DNA of 64,000 nucleotides. Source: Streptomyces sp. NRRL WC-3618 (GTDB taxonomy: Bacteria > Actinomycetota > Actinomycetes > Streptomycetales > Streptomycetaceae). The notes under the pieces are model-generated. The model was not told where the DNA came from. It saw only the letters and a program-made list of their open reading frames with translations, and searched no databases. The position numbers were made by a program, and so were the translations under genes. Position 1 is the first letter of the stretch. The number at the start of each line of letters is the position of its first letter. Location: positions 1-64,000 of the forward strand of contig NZ_LGDW01000237.1 in assembly GCF_001280005.1 (NCBI RefSeq). Direction: 5' to 3'. This document shows positions 51,340-60,669 of the stretch, one piece after another.

Positions 51340-52107
51340 ATGGGCGAGCCCGTCATTTCGCTGCGCGGCGTACGTGCCGAGCTGGGCTCGCGCCCGGTCC
51401 TGCGGGGCATCGACCTCGCCGTGGGCCGCGGTGAGGTCGTCGCGCTGCTCGGCGCCAACGGCTCGGGCAAGTCGACCGCGATCCGTACGGTCATCGGCCA
51501 GGTACCGGTCAGCGCGGGCGAGATCGAGCTGTTCGGCGTCCCCCGGCGCCGCTTCAACGACTGGCGGCGCGTGGGCTACGTACCGCAGCGCACGACCGCG
51601 GCCGGTGGCGTACCGGCGACGATCACCGAGATCGTCGCGTCGGGCCGCCTTTCCCGCGCCCGCTTCGGCGTGCTGCGCAAGGCCGACCACGAGGCCGTAC
51701 GGCGGGCCATCGGCCTCGTGGGTCTCGCGGACCGCGCGAAGGACTCGGTGAACGCGCTGTCGGGCGGCCAGCACCAGCGCGTACTGATCGCCCGTGCCCT
51801 CGCCGCCGAACCCGAGCTGCTGATCATGGACGAGCCGATGGCGGGCGTCGACCTGGCGAGCCAGGAGGTGCTGGCGCGGACCCTGCGGGAGCAGGTCGCG
51901 GCCGGCGTGACGGTCCTGCTCGTGCTGCACGAACTCGGGCCGCTGGAACCGCTGATCGACCGGGCGGTGGTGCTCCGCGACGGATGCGTCACGCACGACG
52001 GGCCGCCCCCGCAGGCGGTCGGACAGCATGCCCTGCCCGGCCACGACCACGTACACCCGCACGCGGCCCACGACGCCGAACCGATCCGGACGGGACTGCT
52101 GAGCTGA
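51340..52107 (+). CDS. znuC: Zinc ABC transporter ATPase
   Basis: This 255-residue ATPase has Walker A GANGSGKST, the signature LSGGQHQRV and Walker B LLIMDEP, with the His-loop H in LVLHELG. The C-terminus is His-rich (GHDHVHPHAAHD), which may sense or buffer zinc. The ATG at 51340 follows GGAGGA; an upstream ATG at 51316 lacks one. It overlaps znuB by one base in TGATG. Confidence 0.93.
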   Translation: MGEPVISLRGVRAELGSRPVLRGIDLAVGRGEVVALLGANGSGKSTAIRTVIGQVPVSAGEIELFGVPRRRFNDWRRVGYVPQRTTAAGGVPATITEIVASGRLSRARFGVLRKADHEAVRRAIGLVGLADRAKDSVNALSGGQHQRVLIARALAAEPELLIMDEPMAGVDLASQEVLARTLREQVAAGVTVLLVLHELGPLEPLIDRAVVLRDGCVTHDGPPPQAVGQHALPGHDHVHPHAAHDAEPIRTGLLS

Positions 52108-53009
52108 TGGACATCCTCGACTACGCCTTCATGCAGCGGGCCCTGCTGGCCGCCGTGCTCGTCGGCATCACGGCCCCCGCGATCGGCATCTACCTGGTCC
52201 AGCGGCGCCAGGCGCTGATGGGCGACGGTATCGGCCATGTCGCGATGACCGGGGTCGGCCTCGGCTTCCTGCTGAACACCTCACCGGTGTGGATGGCGAC
52301 GGGCGTCTCCGTCGTCGGCGCGGTGATGATGGAACTCATCCGCTGGTACGGGAAGACGCGCGGCGACATCGCCCTCGCGATGCTCTTCTACGGCGGTATG
52401 GCCGGCGGCGTGATGTTCATCAACCTCGCGCCGACGGGCTCGAACGCCAACCTGACCTCGTATCTCTTCGGCTCGCTCTCGACGGTGAGCGAATCCGACG
52501 TGACGGCGATCTGCCTGCTCGCGGCCTTCGTGGTGCTGGTGACCGTCGGTCTGCGCCGGCAGCTCTTCGCGGTCAGCCAGGACGAGGAGTTCGCCCGGGT
52601 GACGGGCCTGCCGGTCCGGGCCCTCAACCTGCTCACGGCGGTCACGGCGGCGGTCACGGTGACCGTCGCGATGCGCGTCGTGGGGTTGCTGCTGGTCAGC
52701 GCCCTGATGGTGGTGCCCGTCGCCGCCGCCCAGCAGCTCAGCCGGAGCTTCACGGCGACGTTCGCCATCGCGGTGGCGATCGGGGTGTCCGTGACCATCG
52801 GCGGAACGGCGACCTCGTACTACCAGGACGTGCCGCCCGGTGCGACGATCGTGCTGCTGACCATCGGCGCGTTCATCGCCCTGACCGCGCTGGCGACGCC
52901 ACTGGCCCGTCGCCGGGCCCGTGCCGCGTCCGCCGCGCAGACGGTCGGGGACCCCGCGGAGTGTGTGATTCCGGCCAGCAGAGAGGCCGCCGGCAAGGCG
53001 GGCGTCTGA
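52107..53009 (+). CDS. znuB: Zinc ABC transporter permease
   Basis: This 300-residue membrane protein of the ABC-3 family has about eight helices. It starts at the ATG overlapping the znuC stop (TGATG) and includes RRQALMGDGIGHVAMTGVGLG near residue 32. It forms the channel for zinc import with ZnuA and ZnuC. Confidence 0.93.
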   Translation: MDILDYAFMQRALLAAVLVGITAPAIGIYLVQRRQALMGDGIGHVAMTGVGLGFLLNTSPVWMATGVSVVGAVMMELIRWYGKTRGDIALAMLFYGGMAGGVMFINLAPTGSNANLTSYLFGSLSTVSESDVTAICLLAAFVVLVTVGLRRQLFAVSQDEEFARVTGLPVRALNLLTAVTAAVTVTVAMRVVGLLLVSALMVVPVAAAQQLSRSFTATFAIAVAIGVSVTIGGTATSYYQDVPPGATIVLLTIGAFIALTALATPLARRRARAASAAQTVGDPAECVIPASREAAGKAGV

Positions 53010-53067
53010 CCGTGCCCGGTCCGGGCTGGCACAATGGCCCGGCAAGCGCAGACGTGAGGAGACAACG

Positions 53068-53487
53068 GTGACGACGGCCGGCCCGCCCGTCAAGGGACGA
53101 TCCACCCGCCAGCGCGCCGCTGTAGCGGCGGCGCTGGACCAGGTCGACGAGTTCCGCAGTGCCCAGGAACTCCACGACATGCTCAAGCACAAGGGCGACT
53201 CGGTGGGGCTGACCACCGTCTACCGCACGTTGCAGTCCCTGGCGGACGCGGGTGAGGTGGATGTCCTGCGGACGTCGGACGGGGAGTCGGTGTACCGGCG
53301 CTGTTCGACCGGTGACCATCACCATCACCTTGTGTGCCGGGTGTGCGGCAAGGCCGTGGAGGTGGAGGGGCCTGCCGTGGAGACGTGGGCGGAGGCTATC
53401 GCCTCGGAGCACGGGTTTGTGAACGTGGCTCATACGGTGGAGATCTTCGGTACCTGTGCGGAGTGCTCTGCGGTTGGGCGGGAGTAG
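53068..53487 (+). CDS. zur: Zinc uptake regulator
   Basis: This 139-residue Fur-family repressor has a winged helix (about residues 12-80, TRQRAAVAAALDQV then TTVYRTLQSLADAG) and a dimer domain with two CxxC pairs (CRVCGK, CAECSA) for structural zinc and the HHHH regulatory site. It closes the znuACB operon and represses it through the box at 50289 when zinc is ample. GTG 53068 follows GAGGAG. It lies 58 bp after znuB. Confidence 0.95.
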   Translation: MTTAGPPVKGRSTRQRAAVAAALDQVDEFRSAQELHDMLKHKGDSVGLTTVYRTLQSLADAGEVDVLRTSDGESVYRRCSTGDHHHHLVCRVCGKAVEVEGPAVETWAEAIASEHGFVNVAHTVEIFGTCAECSAVGRE

Positions 53488-53511
53488 GGTCCGCTCGGTT
53501 CGTTGTTGGCT

Positions 53512-53563
53512 GCGGGTGCGTTGTGGCTTGTCGCGCAGTTCCCCGCGCCCCTGAGGGGGCGCG
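53512..53563 (+). repeat. REP-like element serving as zur terminator
   Basis: A near-perfect copy of the interspersed 42-bp repeat (53512-53553) ends in an 8-bp stem, CGCGCCCC with GGGGCGCG, at 53544-53563. It lies 25 bp after the zur stop. Confidence 0.8.
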
Positions 53564-53592
53564 CTGTTGCACCCGTCCGATAGCTTCTCGCC

Positions 53593-54840
53593 GTGGGTCA
53601 TGTCGGGGAAACAGAAGATCGGCTGAGCGGTGCCTCCCTCGGGACGCCGTTTCGGTGGTTGTGGGGGGCCTATGCCTCCAGTCTTGCCGGGACCTGGCTG
53701 GCGTTTGACTCGTTTCCGTTGATCGCTGTGCTCGTGCTGCATGTGGGGCCTGCCCAGGTGTCGTTGCTGGCCGCTGCCGGGCTGGCTGTGGGGGCCGTGG
53801 TGGCGGTGCCGCTCGGGCCGTGGGTGGAGTTCCGGCGTAAGCGGCCGGTGATGGTCGCGATGGATCTCGTGCGGTGCGGGGCGCTGCTCAGCGTTCCCGC
53901 CGCCTACGCGCTCGGCGCGCTCTCCTTCGGGCAGCTCGTGGTGGTGGCGATCGTGGTCGCCGCCGCCGACATCACCTTCACCTCGGCCAGCGGGTCGTAT
54001 CTCAAGCAGTTGCTCCCGCCCTCTCAACTCCTGGTCGCCAACGGGCGGTTCGAGTCCACGATGTGGACGGCGAGCGTGCTCGGGCCACCGCTGGGCGGGG
54101 CTGCCGTCGGGCTGCTGGGACCGGTGACCACGGTGGTCGCGAACGCGGTGAGCTTTCTGCTGTCGGCGGCCGGAATCCGGGCGATCGGCGGACACCGCGA
54201 GGCTCTTCCCGTACGGGCCGAGGCGCCGGTCGGCGGGGTGCGTGCGCGCGCCGGTGACCTGGTCGGCGGGTGGCGGTTCATCCTGGGCGATCCGGTGCTG
54301 CGGCCCCTGTTCCTCAACACCGTGCTGGTCAGCGGGCTGATCATGGCGACGGCTCCGCTGGTCGCCGTCCTCATGCTCGGGCGCTTCGGGTTCGCGCCCT
54401 GGCAGTACGCCCTCGCGTTCGCGGTGCCCTGCGTCGGCGGTCTCGTCGGTTCGCGGCTGTCCCGGCCGCTGGTGGCGCGGTACGGGCAGCGCAGGATCAT
54501 GCGCACCGTGGGGACGCTGCGGGTGTGCTGGCCGATCGGGATGGTGTTCCTGCACGGCGGCACGACGGGGCTGGTCCTCGTGATGGTCGTGCAGTTCGGG
54601 CTGATCTTGAGTATGGGGGTGTTCAACCCGGTGTACGCCACCTACCGGCTCCAGCACACTCCGGCGGACCGGGTCGCCCGTACGCTCTCCGCCTGGTCGG
54701 TGTCCAGCAAGCTGACCGTCGCGGCGCTGACCGCGCTGTGGGGGCTGCTGGCGGCGCTCACCACGCCCCTGACCGCCGTCGGGGCCGCGGGCGTCCTGAT
54801 CCTCGCGACTCCGCTCCTGCTGCCCCGCGACGGGGACTGA
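53593..54840 (+). CDS. MFS transporter (12 TM)
   Basis: This 415-residue membrane protein has about 12 helices and resembles the DHA3/enterobactin-exporter-like MFS group (FRWLWGAYASSLAGTW first helix, KRPVMVAMDLVRCG loop). The substrate is unknown. GTG at 53593 follows TAGCTT by 6 bases, so a leaderless start is possible. It stands alone between zur and the second metalloprotease. Confidence 0.87.
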   Translation: MGHVGETEDRLSGASLGTPFRWLWGAYASSLAGTWLAFDSFPLIAVLVLHVGPAQVSLLAAAGLAVGAVVAVPLGPWVEFRRKRPVMVAMDLVRCGALLSVPAAYALGALSFGQLVVVAIVVAAADITFTSASGSYLKQLLPPSQLLVANGRFESTMWTASVLGPPLGGAAVGLLGPVTTVVANAVSFLLSAAGIRAIGGHREALPVRAEAPVGGVRARAGDLVGGWRFILGDPVLRPLFLNTVLVSGLIMATAPLVAVLMLGRFGFAPWQYALAFAVPCVGGLVGSRLSRPLVARYGQRRIMRTVGTLRVCWPIGMVFLHGGTTGLVLVMVVQFGLILSMGVFNPVYATYRLQHTPADRVARTLSAWSVSSKLTVAALTALWGLLAALTTPLTAVGAAGVLILATPLLLPRDGD

Positions 54841-55075
54841 GAACTACCGAGAAGTACGGACGACGAGTGCTGATGCTTACTGGCGAGTAAGGGATAACCC
54901 TCGACCTCCCCGGTTTTGGCTGACATGCACTCCTCAGGCTGGCACTCTTCGGGCAGCCACCCCCCACGTCTCATGCACATCCCGCACGGCTCAGCTCATC
55001 CCGGGCAGCACACCCGTGTCCGCCCGGTTCTGTTTCCGGCCAGTGAAGTCACGGCCGTCGCAGGAGGAGTCACGA

Positions 55076-57538
55076 GTGAGACGAAAGTCCAGCACGTCCG
55101 AAGGATCCAGCACCTCCCACAGATCCGGCACCCCCCTCAGATCCGCCCGTTCCCGCAGGGCCACCGCCGCCGGCGCCCTGCTCGCCAGTGCGACCCTGCT
55201 GGCCGTCGGCGTGCAGACGGTTCCGGCCGCCGCCAAGCCCGCGCCCCCGGCCCCCAGCCCGCTGCGCGCCGGCGCCGTCCAGATGAAGCTCACCCCGGCC
55301 CAGCGCACGGCGCTGATCAGGAGCGCGGCGCAGCGCACCACGCGGACCGCCGGCACCCTGGGTCTCGGGGCCCAGGAGAAGCTGGTCGTCAAGGACGTCA
55401 GCAAGGACGCCGACGGCACCCTCCACACCCGCTACGAGCGCACGTACGCCGGTCTGCCCGTCCTCGGCGGCGACCTCGTCGTGCACACACCGCCCGCGTC
55501 CAGGGCGTCTGCCACGGTGAGCAGCACCTTCAACACGCGGCGGGCGATATCGGTCGCGTCCACCACCCCCACGTTCGCCAAGTCGGCGGCCGAGTCGAAG
55601 GCGCTCGGCGCGGCCAGGGCGCTGCACGCGGAGAGGGCCACCACCGACAGCGCGCCCCGCAAGGTGATCTGGGCCGGGAACGGTACGCCGAAGCTGGCCT
55701 GGGAGACGGTGATCGGCGGTCTCCAGGACGACGGCACGCCCAGCAGGCTGCACGTCGTCACGGATGCCCAGACCGGTGCCGAGCTCTACCGGTTCCAGGA
55801 CATCAAGACCGGCACCGGCAACAGCCAGTACAGCGGCACGGTCACCATCGGGACCACGCTGTCCGGTTTGACGTACCAGCTGAACGACACCGCACGCGGC
55901 ACCCACAAGACGTACAGCCTGAACAACGGCACCTCGGGCACCGGCACCCTGATGACGGACGCCGACGACACCTGGGGCACCGGCGCCGGGTCCAACACGC
56001 AGACCGCCGGGGTCGACGCGCAATACGGCGCCCAGGTGACGTGGGACTTCTACAAGAACACGTTCGGGCGCAGCGGCATCAAGAACAACGGGGTGGCCGC
56101 CTACTCGCGCGTGCACTACAGCACGGCGTACGTGAACGCGTTCTGGGACGACGACTGCTTCTGCATGACGTACGGCGACGGCACGAGCAGCACCCACGCG
56201 CTCACCTCGCTGGACGTGGCCGGGCACGAGATGACGCACGGCGTCACGTCCAACACGGCGGGCCTCAACTACTCGGACGAGTCAGGCGGGTTGAACGAGG
56301 CGACCTCCGACATCTTCGGTACCGGGGTCGAGTTCTACGCGAACAACCCCACCGACGTCGGTGACTACCTCATCGGCGAGAAGATCAATATCAACGGCGA
56401 CGGCACGCCGCTGCGTTACATGGACAAGCCGAGCAAGGACGGCTCGTCCAAGGACAGTTGGTACTCCGGCCTCGGGTCGCTCGACGTGCACTACTCCTCC
56501 GGCCCGGCGAACCACATGTTCTACCTGCTGAGCGAGGGCAGCGGCGCCAAGACCATCAACGGCGTCAGCTACAACAGCCCGACCTCCGACGGTGTCGCCG
56601 TCGCGGGCATCGGCCGGGCCGCCGCGCTGCAGATCTGGTACAAGGCGCTGACGACGTACATGACGTCCAGCACCACGTACGCCCAGGCCCGTACCGCCGC
56701 GCTGAACGCCGCCGCGGCACTCTACGGCAGCAACTCCACCCAGTACGCGGGGGTGGGCAACGCCTTCGCGGGCATCAACGTCGGCCCCCACATCACCGTC
56801 CCGTCCACGGGCGTGTCGGTCACCAACCCCGGCAGCCAGTCGTCGACGGTCGGTACGGCGGTGAGCCTGGCGGTCGCGGCCTCCAGCACCAACGGCGGCT
56901 CGCTGACCTACGCGGCGACCGGTCTGCCGACGGGCCTCGCGATCAGCGGCTCGACGGGAGTCATCACCGGCACCCCGACCACCGCGGGCACCTACAGCTC
57001 CACGGTCACGGTGACCGACAGCACGGGCGCCACCGGTACGGCGTCCTTCACCTGGACGGTCAGCGCGAGCGGCGGCGGCTCCTGCACCTCGGCGCAACTG
57101 CTGGGCAACCCGAGCTTCGAGTCGGGCAACGCGACCTGGACGGCCTCCAGCGGCGTCATCACCAACACCGGTAGCCAGGCGGCCCGTTCCGGCTCCTACA
57201 AGGCCTGGCTGGACGGCTACGGCTCCACGCACTCCGACTCGCTGTCCCAGTCGGTGACGATTCCGAGCGGCTGCACGGGCGCGAAGCTCACGTTCTACAT
57301 CCACATCGACACGGCGGAGACCTCCACCAGCACGCAGTACGACAAGCTGACGGTCACGGCCGGTTCGACCACCCTGGCCACCTACTCCAACCTGAACGCG
57401 GCAAGCGGCTACGTCGCGAAGTCGCTGAGCCTGTCGGCCTACGCCGGCACAACGGTCGCCCTGAAGTTCACGGGCACCGAGGACTCGTCGCTCCAGACGA
57501 GCTTCGTGATCGACGACACGGCGGTCACGACCAACTGA
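55076..57538 (+). CDS. Secreted M4 neutral metalloprotease 2 with Ig and C-terminal domains
   Basis: This 820-residue protease has a long basic signal region (about residues 1-54) and an FTP/PepSY propeptide. The M4 domain has a complete zinc site (HEMTH, His384 and His388; GGLNEATSD, Glu408). After the helical C-terminal part of the catalytic fold come a putative Ig (He_PIG-like) domain (about 580-665) and a jelly-roll-like domain (from about 675, GNPSFESGN). GTG at 55076 follows AGGAGGAG. It is the middle member of three M4 paralogues and points toward the third, with uppS-recO and the VapBC/WhiJ-like region between them. Confidence 0.93.
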   Translation: MRRKSSTSEGSSTSHRSGTPLRSARSRRATAAGALLASATLLAVGVQTVPAAAKPAPPAPSPLRAGAVQMKLTPAQRTALIRSAAQRTTRTAGTLGLGAQEKLVVKDVSKDADGTLHTRYERTYAGLPVLGGDLVVHTPPASRASATVSSTFNTRRAISVASTTPTFAKSAAESKALGAARALHAERATTDSAPRKVIWAGNGTPKLAWETVIGGLQDDGTPSRLHVVTDAQTGAELYRFQDIKTGTGNSQYSGTVTIGTTLSGLTYQLNDTARGTHKTYSLNNGTSGTGTLMTDADDTWGTGAGSNTQTAGVDAQYGAQVTWDFYKNTFGRSGIKNNGVAAYSRVHYSTAYVNAFWDDDCFCMTYGDGTSSTHALTSLDVAGHEMTHGVTSNTAGLNYSDESGGLNEATSDIFGTGVEFYANNPTDVGDYLIGEKININGDGTPLRYMDKPSKDGSSKDSWYSGLGSLDVHYSSGPANHMFYLLSEGSGAKTINGVSYNSPTSDGVAVAGIGRAAALQIWYKALTTYMTSSTTYAQARTAALNAAAALYGSNSTQYAGVGNAFAGINVGPHITVPSTGVSVTNPGSQSSTVGTAVSLAVAASSTNGGSLTYAATGLPTGLAISGSTGVITGTPTTAGTYSSTVTVTDSTGATGTASFTWTVSASGGGSCTSAQLLGNPSFESGNATWTASSGVITNTGSQAARSGSYKAWLDGYGSTHSDSLSQSVTIPSGCTGAKLTFYIHIDTAETSTSTQYDKLTVTAGSTTLATYSNLNAASGYVAKSLSLSAYAGTTVALKFTGTEDSSLQTSFVIDDTAVTTN

Positions 57539-57560
57539 GCCACCCCCCACGGGTAACGAC

Positions 57561-57595
57561 AGCGGCACCCGGCGCCGAACGCGCCGGGTGCCGCT
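57561..57595. terminator. Bidirectional terminator, protease 2/uppS
   Basis: A perfect 15-bp stem with a 5-nt loop lies between the convergent genes. A second 10-bp palindrome (57607-57630) spans the uppS stop codon. Confidence 0.9.
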
Positions 57596-57617
57596 GCCCT
57601 GGGTCGCCCGGAAGCCG

Positions 57618-58466
57618 TCAGGCTTCCGGGTTGCCCTTCATGTCCCGCTGCATTTCCAGGAGTTGCTCATTCGGTACCGCTCCGCCGAACCGCCGGTCAC
57701 GGGAGGCGAATTCGACGCAGGCGCGCCACAGATCACGCCGGTCGAAGTCGGGCCACAGCACGTCCTGGAACACCATTTCGGCGTAACTCGACTGCCAGAT
57801 CAGGTAGTTGGAAGTGCGCTGTTCTCCACTGGGGCGGAGGAAAAGGTCGACGTCCGGCATGTCCGGGTAGTAGAGGTACTTCTGAATGGTCTTCTCGGAG
57901 ACCTTGTCGGGGTCGAGCTTGCCGAGGGCGACATCCCGCGCCATCGCCTTTGCCGCGTCCGCGAGTTCGGCACGACCGCCGTAATTGACGCAGAAGTAGA
58001 GCGTCATGGCGTCGTTGTTCTTGGTCTGCTCCTGGGCGACCTGGAGTTCCTGTACGACGGACTTCCACATCTTGGGCATACGCCCGACCCACCGAATCCG
58101 GATACCGAGTTCGTTCATCTCGTCGCGCCGGCGCCGGATGACATCACGGTTGAAGTTCATGAGGAAGCGGACCTCTTCCGGTGACCGCTTCCAGTTCTCG
58201 GTGGAGAAGGCGTAGAGGGAGAGATTCTTGACGCCGAGTTCCAGGCATCCCTTGAGGACATCGAGGACGACGCCCTCGCCGACCTTGTGCCCCTCCGTAC
58301 GCGGCAGCCCGCGCTCCTTGGCCCACCGCCCGTTGCCGTCCATGACACACGCCACATGGTTCGGTACGAGCTCGCCGGGGAGCTTCGGCGCGGTGGCGCC
58401 GGAGGGGTGCGGCTCCGGCGTCTTGTACTCGCGGCGCTGGCGCCCCAGGATCCCGCGTACGGCCAT
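57618..58466 (-). CDS. uppS: Isoprenyl transferase (undecaprenyl diphosphate synthase)
   Basis: This 282-residue cis-prenyltransferase makes the long polyprenyl diphosphate carrier for cell-wall synthesis. The catalytic Asp43 lies in [21 protein letters not shown] and the C-terminal [12 protein letters not shown] with WPDF complete the signature. The ATG at 58466 is preceded by GAGGAAAGAG. It lies 36 bp after recO and is likely co-transcribed. Essential for cell-wall growth. Confidence 0.96.
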   Translation of the reverse strand: MAVRGILGRQRREYKTPEPHPSGATAPKLPGELVPNHVACVMDGNGRWAKERGLPRTEGHKVGEGVVLDVLKGCLELGVKNLSLYAFSTENWKRSPEEVRFLMNFNRDVIRRRRDEMNELGIRIRWVGRMPKMWKSVVQELQVAQEQTKNNDAMTLYFCVNYGGRAELADAAKAMARDVALGKLDPDKVSEKTIQKYLYYPDMPDVDLFLRPSGEQRTSNYLIWQSSYAEMVFQDVLWPDFDRRDLWRACVEFASRDRRFGGAVPNEQLLEMQRDMKGNPEA

Positions 58467-58502
58467 GAGTCTCTCGTCTCTTTCCTCGACGTTCTGTGTT
58501 CT

Positions 58503-59249
58503 CTACTTCTCCACGTAGCGCAGGGAGCGCAGCCCGCGCTCCAGGTGCCAGTGCAGATAGGCGGACACCAGTCCGCTGCCCTCTCTGACGTGCCGCGGCT
58601 CACACGCGTCCGCGGTCGCCCAGTCGCCCGTCAGCAGCGCGGCGAGCAGTTCGAGGGCCTGGGGAGAGGGTACGACGCTCCCGGCCACCCGGCAGTCGCC
58701 GCAGACGGAGCCCCCGGCGGCCACCGAGAAGAAGCGGTTCGGTCCGGCCATGCCGCACCGCGCGCAGTCGCCGAAGGAGGGCGCGTACCCGTTGACGGCG
58801 AGGGAGCGCAGGAGGAACGCGTCGAGGATGAGGTGGGGCTCGTGCTCGGCGCGGGCGAGGGTGCGCAGGCCGCCGACGAGCAGCAGGTACTGCTGTACGG
58901 CGGGCTCACCCTCGTGGTCGGTGAACCGCTCCGCCGTCTCCAGCATGGCCGTCCCGGCGGTGTACCGGGCGTAGTCGGTGACGATCGCACCACCGTACGG
59001 AGCGATGGTCTCGCTCTGCGTGCACAGCGGCAGCCCGCGCCCGACCAGCTCGCTCCCCCGCGAGAAGAACTGCACGTCGACATGGGAGAACGGTTCGAGC
59101 CGGGCGCCGAACTTGGACTTGGTCCGCCGGACCCCCCGGGCGACAGCCCGTACGCGCCCGTGACCGCGCGTGAGCAGCGTGATGATCCGGTCGGCCTCAC
59201 CCAGCTTCTGGGTACGCAGCACGACACCGTCGTCACGGAACAGGCTCAT
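58503..59249 (-). CDS. recO: DNA repair protein RecO
   Basis: This 248-residue protein loads RecA with RecR during recombinational repair. The N-terminal OB fold starts MSLFRDDGVVLRTQKLGEADRI, and the C-terminal zinc finger has CARCG and CGDC pairs near residues 158-186. The ATG at 59249 lacks a ribosome site; GACAAT ends 6 bases upstream and could be a -10 for leaderless expression. It is upstream of uppS in the same operon. Confidence 0.94.
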   Translation of the reverse strand: MSLFRDDGVVLRTQKLGEADRIITLLTRGHGRVRAVARGVRRTKSKFGARLEPFSHVDVQFFSRGSELVGRGLPLCTQSETIAPYGGAIVTDYARYTAGTAMLETAERFTDHEGEPAVQQYLLLVGGLRTLARAEHEPHLILDAFLLRSLAVNGYAPSFGDCARCGMAGPNRFFSVAAGGSVCGDCRVAGSVVPSPQALELLAALLTGDWATADACEPRHVREGSGLVSAYLHWHLERGLRSLRYVEK

Positions 59250-59360
59250 GGGGTCATTGTCGCGTACGGAAGGGCAGCCTCGGACGGGGCCGTACTTCTT
59301 AGCGGTGAACAGGGCGGCTTCCGCTGGCGCTACACCTCGACGGCCAGTAAGACTTTCGGT

Positions 59361-59651
59361 ATGAGCCTTGAGCGCGTCACCATCACGATCCCCAGCGAGA
59401 CACTCGAAGCCGTCAGATCGGCCGCCGAGCGCGAGGGGCTGAGCGTCTCCGCCTGGTTGTCTCGCGCAGCCGAACACGCGGCCAAGATCGAGGCGGGTCT
59501 CGCGGCGGCGGAGGAGGCGATGGCCCACCTCCCTCCGCCGACGCCCGAGGAGCAGGCGTGGGTGGATGCCGTCATGGAGGACGCCACCCGCCCCGCCTAC
59601 TCGGACGAGTACTCGTCCCACTCGGACGACCGTGCGCGAGGTGCCGCATGA
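59361..59651 (+). CDS. VapB-like antitoxin (ribbon-helix-helix)
   Basis: This 96-residue protein begins with a ribbon-helix-helix pattern (MSLERVTITIPSETLEAVRS) and has an acidic, disordered C-terminus that would wrap a toxin. Its stop overlaps the PIN gene by 4 bp (ATGA). No ribosome site precedes the ATG; TAAGAC lies 7 bases upstream as a possible -10. It is the first gene of a two-gene toxin-antitoxin operon. Confidence 0.8.
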   Translation: MSLERVTITIPSETLEAVRSAAEREGLSVSAWLSRAAEHAAKIEAGLAAAEEAMAHLPPPTPEEQAWVDAVMEDATRPAYSDEYSSHSDDRARGAA

Positions 59652-60052
59652 GCACTTTGCGGCCCTTCGTGTACGACGCCGGTGCGCTGATCGCCGCCGA
59701 GCGGGATCAAGTCGCCTTCTGGCGAGCCCACCGGTCGTACCTGACCGCCGGCGGCGTACCCCTGGTGCCCGCGCCGGTCGTCTCCCAGGCCTGGCGCGAC
59801 GGCGCCCGCCAGGCGCAACTGGCACGACTTCTCCACGGTTGCCGCGTACCGCCGCTGGATCACACCCTCGCCATGAGTGTCGGCGAACTGTTGGGCAAGG
59901 CCCGCACCTCAGACCCCGCGGACGGCACCGTCGCGCTGATCGCCGCGCGCCTCGGCGCCAGCGTGTTCACGTCGGATCCCGGCGACATCCAGCACCTCGT
60001 CGACCACCTGGGCCCAGCCGGCAAGCGCGTCAAGGTCACACCCCTACGCTGA
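59648..60052 (+). CDS. PIN-domain VapC-like ribonuclease toxin
   Basis: This 134-residue PIN-domain protein has the first acidic residue at Asp10 (FVYDAGALIAAE). A second acidic cluster lies in DPADGTVALIAA near residue 96 and a third in TSDPGD near 113, so the RNase site seems intact. It would cut RNA or tRNA when not bound by the upstream antitoxin. It starts at the ATG overlapping the antitoxin stop. The convergent small genes start 21 bp away. Confidence 0.82.
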   Translation: MSTLRPFVYDAGALIAAERDQVAFWRAHRSYLTAGGVPLVPAPVVSQAWRDGARQAQLARLLHGCRVPPLDHTLAMSVGELLGKARTSDPADGTVALIAARLGASVFTSDPGDIQHLVDHLGPAGKRVKVTPLR

Positions 60053-60073
60053 CCCCCACCCCAGCCAAGCCGA

Positions 60074-60325
60074 TCAGGGAACCTCACCGCGGCTGCGTGC
60101 GTTCGCGTACGCCGTGGCCGCGCTGAGGCGTTCCGCCGGGGTGGCGGGCCTCAGGCCGTCCGGGGCCGCGTCCCACTCCCGGCCGCCGCCGTACGATCTG
60201 AGCTGGACGTAGGGCCCCTCGTGCCCCATGACGATGCCGACCTTCCCGGTGCGGGCGTCCATGACGTACGCCCCGACCTCCGGTCGCCCCGGCCTTGCCG
60301 ACTTCGCCGGCCGCACGTCGTTCAT
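60074..60325 (-). CDS. Small conserved protein of XRE/DUF397 loci
   Basis: This 83-residue protein has the sequence style EVGAYVMDARTGKVGIVMG then GGGREWDAAPDGLRPAT. I have seen it beside XRE/DUF397 pairs in Streptomyces. It has a small beta-rich (SH3-like) fold by guess. Its ATG overlaps the stop of the upstream small gene (ATGA). Function unknown. Confidence 0.75.
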   Translation of the reverse strand: MNDVRPAKSARPGRPEVGAYVMDARTGKVGIVMGHEGPYVQLRSYGGGREWDAAPDGLRPATPAERLSAATAYANARSRGEVP

Positions 60326-60549
60326 CGCAGCGCCGCCAGGATCAGGGCCGCCGTCTCGACGTTGCAGCGCCCCAATTCGATGAGCGGACTGGGCGCCTCC
60401 CGGGCGACACTCGCCGCGTCCAACCGGAGCGTCGGCAAGGTAATCCCGGCGTTTTTCAACGCCGTCCGCAATTCCTTCACAATTTCCTCCGCTTCCTCGA
60501 CGCGGTCCGCCGAGCGTGCCGTCTGTCGTGCCGCCTGCCGTGCAGTCAC
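60322..60549 (-). CDS. Small helical hypothetical protein
   Basis: This 75-residue protein has a GTG start at 60549 with GGGGAG 6 bases upstream. It is mainly helical (EEAEEIVKELRTALKNAG) and precedes the 83-residue gene in a two-gene operon divergent from the XRE regulator. Function unknown; the layout resembles WhiJ-type loci. Confidence 0.7.
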   Translation of the reverse strand: MTARQAARQTARSADRVEEAEEIVKELRTALKNAGITLPTLRLDAASVAREAPSPLIELGRCNVETAALILAALR

Positions 60550-60669
60550 CGTGCTCCCCTGACTAATCGAGTTTCACTCTTCGCACTTCCACGATGACGC
60601 GTTGTGCCTACACTCGGAAGGCTCTGGACGCAGCAACGACGGTGCAGTTGAAGGAGGTTCGACTCGGCT

